Assembly: GCA_934086395.1 (NCBI GenBank)
Contig: CAKOIE010000007.1
Coordinates: 1 to 48,641, forward strand
Length of the DNA: 48,641 bases
Reading direction: 5' to 3'
From: an uncultured Bacilli bacterium
GTDB taxonomy: Bacteria; Bacillota_I; Bacilli_A; RF39; UBA660
The position numbers and the translations under genes are program-made. Below are positions 1-7,387 of this stretch, one piece after another (positions within the stretch are counted from its first letter, which is position 1; every line of letters starts with the position of its first letter). The notes beneath the pieces were generated by a model that did no database searches, was not told where the DNA came from, and worked only from the letters and a program-made list of their open reading frames with translations.

Positions 1-301
1 TATTAATATCAATAATATCAGGATGCATAGCATCTTCAACTAACTTAGCGGCCTTAACAAAAGAATCAACATCACTACCAAATATTTGTTGAGCAATGGG
101 CCTTTCCATATCATTCATTTTTAACAAATCAAATGTCTTTTCACTTCCATAAACTAATGCTTTATCACTAACCATTTCCGCAAAAATAAGTCCAGCTCCC
201 ATCTCTTTAATAATTTGACGATAAGCTGTATTGCTTATTCCTGCCATTGGAGCAAGAACTATTTGATTTTTAATTTCTACATTACCAATTTTCCACTTCA
301 T
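1..301 (-). CDS. dusB: tRNA-dihydrouridine synthase, 5' part (cut by window edge)
   Basis: The minus strand from an ATG at 301 reads open to the left edge, giving about the first 100 residues. The start reads MKWKIGNVEIKNQIVLAPMAG, typical of the FMN-dependent Dus family, followed by IFAEMVSDKAL and ERPIAQQIFGSD, which match the first strands of the Dus TIM barrel. The family reduces uridines in the tRNA D-loop using FMN and NADPH. The catalytic Cys and the C-terminal helical domain lie outside the window. DusB rather than another Dus paralogue is chosen from the APMAGI/QIFGSD pattern, so the subtype is less sure than the family. The next gene upstream, the phosphotransacylase, ends only 22 bases before this start, so co-transcription is likely. 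Confidence 0.9.
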   Translation of the reverse strand, partial: MKWKIGNVEIKNQIVLAPMAGISNTAYRQIIKEMGAGLIFAEMVSDKALVYGSEKTFDLLKMNDMERPIAQQIFGSDVDSFVKAAKLVEDAMHPDIIDIN

Positions 302-323
302 AAAACATCACTACACTATAATA

Positions 324-884
324 TTATAAAGTCTTTTTAAATTCAACAATATCACCTTGATGTAAGTCATATAACACTTCTTCATCTTTATCAATATGCA
401 TTTCTATATAAGAGTTATCCAAAATCTTAATTTTAGCGTCTAAAAGTTTAACACCATTTTTAAATACACCAACTACTTCTCTATTTACCAAATTCATTTT
501 AATTGCGGTCTCAGGGTCCATATGAATATGAGCATCAGACCTAATAAGTCCTTTACCTAACGAAATACTTCCCCTTGGCCCAATAACAGTTACTGGTAAA
601 CTTTCATCCAAATCACCACTTTGTTTTCTAGGCGGAACTACTCCTAATATTTTTGCATCACTATCATCAATTTCAACTTGATTATAGTCTCTTAAAGGTC
701 CAACTACTCTAACATGATCAATTCTATTATCACTAACCATTATATCAACAGTCATATTACTAGCAAATTGCCCAGGTTGATTTAAATAGTTTCTTACAGT
801 AATTTCCTCATCTCCAAATATTTTTTTCCATACATCCTCAGTTAAATGAACATGTCTATTACTAATTCCAACTGGTATATTCAT
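324..884 (-). CDS. pduL: PduL-type phosphate acyltransferase (phosphotransacetylase)
   Basis: The 186-residue protein has the PduL signature throughout: PVGISNRHVHL at residues 4-14, LRDYNQVEI near 65-72, and SDAHIHMD at 116-123. PduL enzymes are zinc-dependent and exchange CoA for phosphate on short acyl groups. They are unrelated in fold to the classical Pta. The visible metal-ligand candidates are H11, H13, H119, H121 and H163. Family length is about 190-220, so the protein is full length but has little N-terminal extension. There is no encapsulation peptide and no shell-protein gene nearby, so a housekeeping role in acetyl-CoA/acetyl-phosphate conversion is more likely than a microcompartment role (inference). 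It sits directly upstream of dusB. Confidence 0.92.
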   Translation of the reverse strand: MNIPVGISNRHVHLTEDVWKKIFGDEEITVRNYLNQPGQFASNMTVDIMVSDNRIDHVRVVGPLRDYNQVEIDDSDAKILGVVPPRKQSGDLDESLPVTVIGPRGSISLGKGLIRSDAHIHMDPETAIKMNLVNREVVGVFKNGVKLLDAKIKILDNSYIEMHIDKDEEVLYDLHQGDIVEFKKTL

Positions 885-942
885 ATATTATCATCCTCTT
901 ATATAAATTAATTATACTATCTAAAATAAAAATAAGAAATAA

Positions 943-2805
943 TTAATTATTCATAACATCAATAATTTTCTTTTTAGATGCTATACATGCAGGAATCAAA
1001 CTAGCAATATAACATAGAAATATACTTAAAAAACCAATAATTAAAACATTAGAAAAACTAATAACCATAATTTTATTAATATTAACATAACTACTAACAT
1101 AATCATTTATCTTATTACCTATTAATATCAACGTCACATTTGAATAAACAAATGAACAAACACCTATCAATATATTTTCTAAACAAAATAAGTTTTTAAC
1201 ATCTTTATTTCTAAAGCCAATACTTTTATAAACACCAATATCTTTATATCTTTCTATAACTGAAATATAAGAAATAACAAATATCATAATAACTGAAACA
1301 ATCAAACTAATAACACTAAATAATATTAAAACAATACTAATTCCATCAACTATTTTTTTCGTATTATTAACTATATCTTCCGCATTATCTAAAATATTAT
1401 AATCCTTTAATTTATCTTTAATTATATTTTTAGATTCCAAATCACTTGAATAAATAAAGATATCCAATATCTCATTATCAAATAAATTATTAGAATAAAT
1501 TATCCCACTTAAATCTTTAAAATAATCATTATTAGATCTAACAACACCACAAACTTTAAGTTCCTTCCCATTAACATAAAAAATATTGTTAATAAGTCCC
1601 TTGTTTTCCACATCTAAATAATTATAAACCTTCTCACTTATTGAATTATCTTCATCATAAAGAATTAATACCTCATTATCATTTTCCGGCCATTTACCAT
1701 CTAATATATAAAAATAATTGTTTGAAGGATTAACATATGACACACTTTTAAAATTATAATCAATATCTCTATAATAACTAACAGCTTTAACATACTTTTT
1801 ATCTATATCATTAATAATATTAATTAACTTATCATCTATAACATTATTTATAAATGTACCTTTTTTTACATTTATACCTCTTATATTTTCTATTTTACTA
1901 TTAAAATCATCAACATAATTACTTTTACTAATAATAATTGGATAGTTAAAAAATGATGAACCATTTAAATTATCTAATTCCTTCTTAAAACCATTTCTAA
2001 TTGATAACACTAACCCTAAACTACATAAACCAATAGTAAAAGCTAACACAACTAAAACATTTCTTAACAATTTATTTTTCATATTCTTAACTGCATATTT
2101 ACATAATTTACTTATTGTTAATTTAACCTCATTTTTTTGTCTTAAATTAAAGTATGATCTAGTCTGTTTTTTTATATTTACTTCTATTTTTCCATCAATT
2201 AATTTTATTATTTCATCAGCAAACTTATTAGCAAGTTCCATATTATGTGTTACTACAATAACCAATTTTTTCTTCGAAAAATTCTTAAGAATCTCCATAA
2301 TCTTATAAGAATTATCTAAATCAAGAGCTCCAGTAGGTTCATCTGCTAAAATAATTTTCGTATTTTGCACCATACACCTAGCAATAGCAACTCTTTGCTT
2401 TTCTCCTCCACTTAAAGAAGAAACCTTAATATTTTTTAAACTACTTATACCTAACATTTTAAATATTTTATTATCAAAACAAGGACTTCTATTTCTTCTA
2501 ATATCAATTGGTAATAAAGTATTATCTAACGTACTATAATAATCAATTAAATTATAATTTTGATTAATATAACTAACAACCTGATTATGATAATATGAAC
2601 TATCAAATTTATTAATGTTAACTCCATCAATTAAAACTTTACCACTATCAGCCTCTTCTAATCCACCTATAATATTTAAAAGCGTGGACTTACCACTACC
2701 AGATTCTCCAACTAAACAAATAAGTCCTCTATTACCAAATTTTAAATTTATTTTCTTCAAGACATCTCTATCATATTTTTTACATATATTTCTAAGTTCA
2801 AGCAT
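943..2805 (-). CDS. ABC transporter, ATPase fused to FtsX-like permease (MacB type)
   Basis: I start this at the ATG at 2805 (MLELRNICKKYD) because AAGGAGAG lies 5 bases upstream. An in-frame ATG further upstream lacks such a site. The product has 620 residues. Residues 1-220 form the ATPase, with Walker A GESGSGKST, signature LSGGEKQRVAIARC and Walker B ILADEPTGALD. The rest is one membrane unit: a TM helix near 245-270, a large extracytoplasmic domain, then three TM helices near 485-620 typical of FtsX/MacB permeases. Fused ATPase-FtsX proteins export or remove peptides, lipoproteins or lantibiotics, working at the membrane as dimers. The substrate cannot be read from sequence. No adjacent two-component system or peptide gene is seen. 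Confidence 0.88.
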   Translation of the reverse strand: MLELRNICKKYDRDVLKKINLKFGNRGLICLVGESGSGKSTLLNIIGGLEEADSGKVLIDGVNINKFDSSYYHNQVVSYINQNYNLIDYYSTLDNTLLPIDIRRNRSPCFDNKIFKMLGISSLKNIKVSSLSGGEKQRVAIARCMVQNTKIILADEPTGALDLDNSYKIMEILKNFSKKKLVIVVTHNMELANKFADEIIKLIDGKIEVNIKKQTRSYFNLRQKNEVKLTISKLCKYAVKNMKNKLLRNVLVVLAFTIGLCSLGLVLSIRNGFKKELDNLNGSSFFNYPIIISKSNYVDDFNSKIENIRGINVKKGTFINNVIDDKLINIINDIDKKYVKAVSYYRDIDYNFKSVSYVNPSNNYFYILDGKWPENDNEVLILYDEDNSISEKVYNYLDVENKGLINNIFYVNGKELKVCGVVRSNNDYFKDLSGIIYSNNLFDNEILDIFIYSSDLESKNIIKDKLKDYNILDNAEDIVNNTKKIVDGISIVLILFSVISLIVSVIMIFVISYISVIERYKDIGVYKSIGFRNKDVKNLFCLENILIGVCSFVYSNVTLILIGNKINDYVSSYVNINKIMVISFSNVLIIGFLSIFLCYIASLIPACIASKKKIIDVMNN

Positions 2806-2910
2806 AACATCTCTCCTTACAAGAAGCATTTTATTATACTTAAAGTTATCTTGCAAATAACAAATTTTTCAAATTATTTAACCAAAATTACCTAATTTAT
2901 TAACCAAAAT

Positions 2911-2942
2911 AAAAAAATCTGTATATTTTTCTATACAAATTT
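2911..2942 (-). terminator. Rho-independent terminator after pssA
   Basis: On the minus strand an imperfect stem (arms AAATTTGTATA and TATACAGATTT, one wobble pair) with an AT-rich loop is followed by a run of T. It begins just after the pssA stop and separates the HAD-GtrA/pssA unit from the ABC transporter. Confidence 0.75.
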
Positions 2943-2943
2943 A

Positions 2944-3576
2944 CTATTTTCTACAAAAGAAATAAAAAACTAAAAAACAAATAATAAATAAAATACCACC
3001 AATTGAAAGAACAATCTTTTTCTTATCATCTAATTTTTTAATTTTAATAGTACTAATAAATGATAATCCCATTAAAATCATAAAAATAGAAACAATTTCT
3101 GGATAAAATCTAAATTTAATTACCCATAAAAATACATAAACAATTGGATAAAAAATAGCAATAGAAGTAATTGGCATTCCAACAAAACATTTTTTATCAG
3201 CTTTCTTACATATATCAAGAGTATTAAAATAAGCAAGCCTAATCATCCCACATAAACTATAAAATATTAAAGAAACCCATCCAAAATAATAATTCTTAGG
3301 TAATATATTAATTGTATAAACTAAAGGAAAAACACCAAATGAAATTAAATCAGATAATGAATCTAACTGAACACCATAAACCATTTGCATATTAGAACAA
3401 TGTTTTCTTCTTGCAAGCTTACCATCAAAAGCATCACATATCCCCGATATAATTAAACAAAATATAGGTATAACACGACTACCATTAATTGATAAAATAC
3501 ACCCTAAAAGAGCCATAAAAGTACCACTCATAGTAAGTAAATCACAATCCCTATAAAAACCTATAAACTTTTTCAT
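2944..3576 (-). CDS. pssA: CDP-diacylglycerol-serine O-phosphatidyltransferase
   Basis: This 210-residue membrane protein carries the complete CDP-alcohol phosphotransferase motif: D48xxD51G52xxA55R56, then G68xxxD72xxxD76. Several hydrophobic helices follow, giving about six TM segments. The family joins CDP-diacylglycerol to an alcohol. The spacing and the preceding helix resemble PssA-type phosphatidylserine synthases, so serine is the likely acceptor. No phosphatidylserine decarboxylase gene is in the window. It lies 14 bases downstream of the HAD-GtrA gene, so the two are probably one operon for envelope lipid or lipid-linked sugar chemistry. An archaetidyl- or inositol-type acceptor cannot be fully excluded from motif alone. 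Confidence 0.85.
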   Translation of the reverse strand: MKKFIGFYRDCDLLTMSGTFMALLGCILSINGSRVIPIFCLIISGICDAFDGKLARRKHCSNMQMVYGVQLDSLSDLISFGVFPLVYTINILPKNYYFGWVSLIFYSLCGMIRLAYFNTLDICKKADKKCFVGMPITSIAIFYPIVYVFLWVIKFRFYPEIVSIFMILMGLSFISTIKIKKLDDKKKIVLSIGGILFIICFLVFYFFCRK

Positions 3577-3589
3577 ATTATATTCACAC

Positions 3590-4585
3590 CTACTTCTTAA
3601 ACACTAGTAATTTACTAATTAAATAATTTCCAATAATAACAACAATTTGAACAATTAACTTAGCTATCATATCATTCATATTTAATGACCTAACAAACAA
3701 AATCATTAACAAAGTATCAAGAATTAAAGTTATAACCCTACTTCCCGTAAATGAAATAAACTCTTTTAAATAATTCTTATTTTTACTATTAAAAACTATA
3801 ACTCTATTAGTAAAATAAGCAAATAAAACAGCAATAATCCATGATAACACATTAGATACTACTAAATCAAAATCGCATACCTTAGCAAATAAAGCATAGC
3901 TTAAAATTGATATAACAGTTGTACAACCACCTATAAATAAATAATTTATAACTTCTAAATGATTTCTATAAAATCCCCATAACTTTCTAAAAATAGATTT
4001 TACAAAAGATGGTTTATAATCATAATAATTAATTAATTTTTCTCCCTTAACCACATAAGCCTTATTAGCAAGTTCTAATATAAACTTATCATTAAAAGGA
4101 TTATCACTATAACATTCTTCTAAAATATAATTTATATATTTTTTATTATAATTATCTACTTTTACCTCTCTACTATTATTTTTTTCTCTAAATTTTCCAG
4201 TTTTTAAATCTACATCAGATGCAATTAAATCTTTAACACCTAACTTATCACAAGCAGGCTTGAGTAAAAAATAAGGACTAGCAGAATTAATAATATCATT
4301 CTCATGATTTTTTTCTAAATAAAATTTCTTAATATTTTTATAATGTTCATCCCAAAAATCATTTACTAAACAATATACATCACTAACATAATTTAAAAAA
4401 CTAAATAATACCTCTTTAAACTGAGTTATATCAATAACTCCAAAAAAATATTTAATAAAAGCTCCAATAATCTTTATTATATCCCTAAATTTAATATACC
4501 TGTGTTTATAACAATATTTTATAAAATCAACAGTTGAATCTCCATTATAAATGGTATCATCAAAATCATACATATTTATTTTCAT
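3590..4585 (-). CDS. HAD-IB phosphatase fused to GtrA-like membrane domain
   Basis: Two domains are visible. Residues 1 to about 195 hold a HAD phosphatase with motif I DFDDT (nucleophile Asp), motif II INSASPY, a Lys in VKGEKL and acidic motif III near CYSDNPFNDK. This resembles HAD-IB enzymes such as PgpC or serine-phosphatase relatives. Residues about 205-331 hold four TM helices of the GtrA/DPMS family, which help move lipid-linked sugars across membranes. I chose the ATG at 4585 (MKINMYDFDDT), preceded by GGTGG. An ATG at 4606 also gives an open frame but has no ribosome site. The role is unknown. The position before pssA suggests work on phospholipid or polyprenyl-phosphate head groups (inference). 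Confidence 0.8.
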   Translation of the reverse strand: MKINMYDFDDTIYNGDSTVDFIKYCYKHRYIKFRDIIKIIGAFIKYFFGVIDITQFKEVLFSFLNYVSDVYCLVNDFWDEHYKNIKKFYLEKNHENDIINSASPYFLLKPACDKLGVKDLIASDVDLKTGKFREKNNSREVKVDNYNKKYINYILEECYSDNPFNDKFILELANKAYVVKGEKLINYYDYKPSFVKSIFRKLWGFYRNHLEVINYLFIGGCTTVISILSYALFAKVCDFDLVVSNVLSWIIAVLFAYFTNRVIVFNSKNKNYLKEFISFTGSRVITLILDTLLMILFVRSLNMNDMIAKLIVQIVVIIGNYLISKLLVFKK

Positions 4586-4607
4586 TTTCCACCACGATAT
4601 AATCATA

Positions 4608-4636
4608 ACAAAAAAAACACTAAATTAATAGTGTTT
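4608..4636 (-). terminator. Terminator after the Fic gene
   Basis: On the minus strand AAACACTA, a 6-base loop and TAGTGTTT form an 8-bp perfect stem followed by a run of T. It lies just after the Fic stop and before the HAD-GtrA start. Confidence 0.85.
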
Positions 4637-4644
4637 ACCTACAT

Positions 4645-5295
4645 TCATATACCATCAACGCAATTATTTCTAATCCATTCTTTAATATTAGTCATATCAT
4701 TTGTCTCATAATAATTGATTAATAATACAAAATACTCACCAATTTTTTCTACTGGAACAGCTATAATTCCCTGACCACATCTTATCATTTCTTTATTGGC
4801 AACTAAATTTGCTACTCTTTTATTTCCATCTAAAAACATTTGACTTCTTTGAATCCAACAAAATAAACTGATACATCTATCTAATTCATTTGATATTGAG
4901 ATTATATCTTTTAACTCATCTTCATAATTACATTCAATTGGTAATTTAGGTCTCCAAGAAGTTCCAGTTACACCAACACCTTTATCTCTAAAATCACCAA
5001 GTGGAAAAATATTTTGCCCCTTACATACCTGAAAATGTATTTTTTTAATATAATCAATCGTTAATTCTTCATCAATTGTATTTAAAACATATTCCCAAGC
5101 ATCTTTTAATCCCTTAAGTTTTAACATATCATCAATAGATATATTACCTGTATTAACATTATTCATAAAAGAATAAGTATCAGCAAAAGTAACTGCAATC
5201 CCCTCTAAATTAGCACTTTTATAAATATTATCGATTAATTTTCTTTTAGCAAAAAAAATGTTATCTTCTTTCGTCATATTAAATTTATTTTCCAC
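4645..5295 (-). CDS. Fic-family protein with Gln in place of the catalytic His
   Basis: The C-terminal half carries a Fic core. The motif reads SQMFLDGNKRVA where the family has HxFx(D/E)GN(G/K)R, so the catalytic His position is Gln (residue 155 counting from the GTG at 5304). An N-terminal SANLEG (about residues 30-35 in the same count) fits the (S/T)xxxE(G/N) inhibitory motif of class II Fic proteins. Fic enzymes transfer AMP or other nucleotide moieties to protein side chains. Without the His, normal AMP transfer is doubtful. The start is uncertain: GTG at 5304, GTG at 5295 (AAGGG eight bases upstream, preferred) or ATG at 5277. The stop is TGA. No separate antitoxin gene is adjacent, consistent with internal inhibition. 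Confidence 0.82.
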   Translation of the reverse strand: MENKFNMTKEDNIFFAKRKLIDNIYKSANLEGIAVTFADTYSFMNNVNTGNISIDDMLKLKGLKDAWEYVLNTIDEELTIDYIKKIHFQVCKGQNIFPLGDFRDKGVGVTGTSWRPKLPIECNYEDELKDIISISNELDRCISLFCWIQRSQMFLDGNKRVANLVANKEMIRCGQGIIAVPVEKIGEYFVLLINYYETNDMTNIKEWIRNNCVDGI

Positions 5296-5391
5296 AATAA
5301 TCACCCTTATTTCTTAAACATTATAAACTATATTTCATATATTTTCTAGTTAATGAATAATTATTTTAAAACAATTATTAACAATTAATAT

Positions 5392-6074
5392 TTATTTATC
5401 TAATAACCAATCTAAAGCATTTTTAACAATTATACCTTCTTCATTTGAAACTGGAATCTTATCCATTGTTAAAAACATTTTGCTATAGTTATCATTAATT
5501 CTTCTTAAAGAATTTAATTTCCTTTCATAAGTGGAATAATCACCAGATTTTAATGTATCACAAACCTGAATATACATTTTACCACCATTAATTGCCACAA
5601 AATCAACTTCATATTCATCTATTTTGCCAACATAAACATCATATCCACGCCTTATAAGTCCTAAATAAACAACATTTTCTAATATATGCCCATAAACTCC
5701 AATTTTTCTACCTAAAATAAAATATCTTAAACCTAAATCAGAAAAATAATATTTTTCACATGTTTTCAAATATTGTTTTCCTTTTATATCGTATCTACTA
5801 CTCCATTAAAGAAAAATGATTCTATTAATCCCTCAATATATTTTAGTGTGGTCCTAACATTTATATTTCTACCATTACTTGTCATCGTATTAGCAACATT
5901 GTTGGTAGATAATATATTACATATATTATCAAGCATAAAATTTGCCACACTTTTAAGCATTAATTCATCAAATATCTTTTTTGTATTCATAACATCTTTT
6001 ATTAATATATTGCTATATAAACTACCAAGATATAAACTTACATCATCTTCCAAGTCAAAATTAGTGATTTTTTA
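5392..6074 (-). pseudogene. Decayed AAA ATPase of the DUF4143 family
   Basis: Two minus-strand pieces in different frames join into the C-terminal half of a DUF4143 ATPase. The upstream piece (about 5784-6074) gives LYSNILIKDVMNT, LSTNNVAN and the winged-helix region. The downstream piece (about 5392-5815) gives SRYDIKGKQYLKTCEKYYF, SDLGLRYFILG and the nuclease-like end VDFVAINGGKMYIQV. The frame shifts once near 5795-5805. The N-terminal ~200 residues, including Walker A and B, are absent: the frame upstream of 6074 runs into a stop, and unrelated sequence follows. The gene is therefore both truncated and frameshifted and cannot make a working ATPase. An intact family member lies at 38496-39683. 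Confidence 0.82.
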
Positions 6075-6089
6075 TATTGAATAAAATAA

Positions 6090-6208
6090 CTATTCAACAC
6101 TTTTTAACAAATTAACAATTTCATCAACTTTACTATCCCAACTATCTAAATTAGCTTCTTCATTTAATAAATCAATATACTTTTTATCTAACTTATATTC
6201 ATCTATTA
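6090..6208 (-). pseudogene. Short orphan coding remnant between wecB and the dead ATPase
   Basis: After the wecB stop, a second minus-strand frame stays open for about 39 codons and ends at TAG (6090-6092). It reads NLIDEYKLDKKY, then IDLLNEEANLDSWDSKVDEI, then VNLLKSVE. The composition looks like a real amphipathic protein C-terminus, but the frame has no ATG, GTG or TTG start with a ribosome site, and a stop cuts it off upstream. The likeliest reading is the 3' remnant of a deleted gene, perhaps a glycosyltransferase of the neighbouring locus. The family is not recognised. Confidence 0.35.
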
Positions 6209-7305
6209 AATTTATTTATAATAGCATCCACTATTCTTTCACTAGCATGACCATCTCCATAAGGATTAGAAGCCATACTCATACGTTCATATTCTTTTTT
6301 ATCAGTTAGTAGTCTTTTAGCTTCATTATAAATAGTTTCTTCATCAGTACCAACAAGTTTTAATGTACCAGCATCAATTCCTTCCGGTCTTTCAGTAGTA
6401 TCTCGTAAAACTAATACTGGTTTACCTAAACTAGGTGCCTCTTCTTGTACACCACCACTATCACTCATAATCATATAAGATTTATTTATAAAATTATGAA
6501 AATCAAATACTTCTAAAGGTTCAATCAATTTAACTTTTTCACAATCTCCAAATAGCTCATTAGCAACTTCTCTAACAATTGGATTTTTATGAATAGGATA
6601 AATAACCTTAACATCATCAAATTCATCTACAATTCTCTTAATTGCATTAAATATATGACGCATAGGTTCTCCTAAGTTTTCTCTTCTATGAGCAGTCAAA
6701 AGAATTAATCTTTCCCCATCTTTAACAAAATCTAACTTCAGATTACTATAATTATCATCAACAGTAGTACTCATAGCATCAATAGCCGTATTACCAGTAA
6801 TATATATTTTACTTTCTTCTATATTTTCCTTAAGTAAATTTTCCTTACTTAAATTAGTAGGAGCAAAATACATATCAGTCATACAATCAACCATTTGTCT
6901 ATTCATCTCCTCTGGAAAAGGACTATACTTATCATTTGTTCTAAGTCCTGCTTCTACGTGACCAATCATAACTTGATTATAAAAAGCTGCAAGTGCACCA
7001 GCAAACGTAGTAGTTGTATCACCATGAACAAGAACAATATCCGGTTTACAATCTTTAATTACCTCTTCAAGTCCAGTTAACGCTCTAGTAGTTATGTCAC
7101 CTAAAGTTTGCCCTTGTTTCATAATATTTAAATCATAATCAGGCTTAATATCAAAAGTTTCAAGCACCTGATCAAGCATCTCTCTATGTTGTGCCGTAAC
7201 ACAAACAATACTTTCAATTTCTTTTCTTTTTTCTAATTCCTTAACTAGTGGAGCCATCTTTATAGCTTCAGGTCTAGTTCCAAAAACACTCATTACTTTA
7301 ATCAT
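6199..7305 (-). CDS. wecB: UDP-N-acetylglucosamine 2-epimerase (non-hydrolysing)
   Basis: A 368-residue protein of normal family length. It begins MIKVMSVFGTRPEAIKMAPL, and carries HGDTTTTFAGALAAF, HRREN and DSGGVQEEAPSLGKPVLVLR, all hallmarks of the non-hydrolysing epimerase (WecB/MnaA). The enzyme interconverts UDP-GlcNAc and UDP-ManNAc in the cytoplasm and is activated by its substrate. In this locus UDP-ManNAc would feed the TagA/WecG transferase at 22501-23229, giving a ManNAc-GlcNAc-PP-undecaprenol unit. The stop codon is TGA. A ribosome site (AAGAGGAAAG) lies upstream of the ATG. In Gram-positive usage the same gene is called mnaA. Confidence 0.95.
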   Translation of the reverse strand: MIKVMSVFGTRPEAIKMAPLVKELEKRKEIESIVCVTAQHREMLDQVLETFDIKPDYDLNIMKQGQTLGDITTRALTGLEEVIKDCKPDIVLVHGDTTTTFAGALAAFYNQVMIGHVEAGLRTNDKYSPFPEEMNRQMVDCMTDMYFAPTNLSKENLLKENIEESKIYITGNTAIDAMSTTVDDNYSNLKLDFVKDGERLILLTAHRRENLGEPMRHIFNAIKRIVDEFDDVKVIYPIHKNPIVREVANELFGDCEKVKLIEPLEVFDFHNFINKSYMIMSDSGGVQEEAPSLGKPVLVLRDTTERPEGIDAGTLKLVGTDEETIYNEAKRLLTDKKEYERMSMASNPYGDGHASERIVDAIINKFNR

Positions 7306-7387
7306 TATTTCTTTCCTCTTTTAAAATAATATTTAAATATCATTTTAATATTTTTTACTCCTATATAATAATTCAACTTATTACAAA

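Noticed and set aside
2615..2860. Plus-strand open frame opposite the ABC ATPase, and other plus-strand frames inside minus-strand genes
   Set aside because: They are antisense shadows of well-supported genes, with no ribosome sites and unusual composition.
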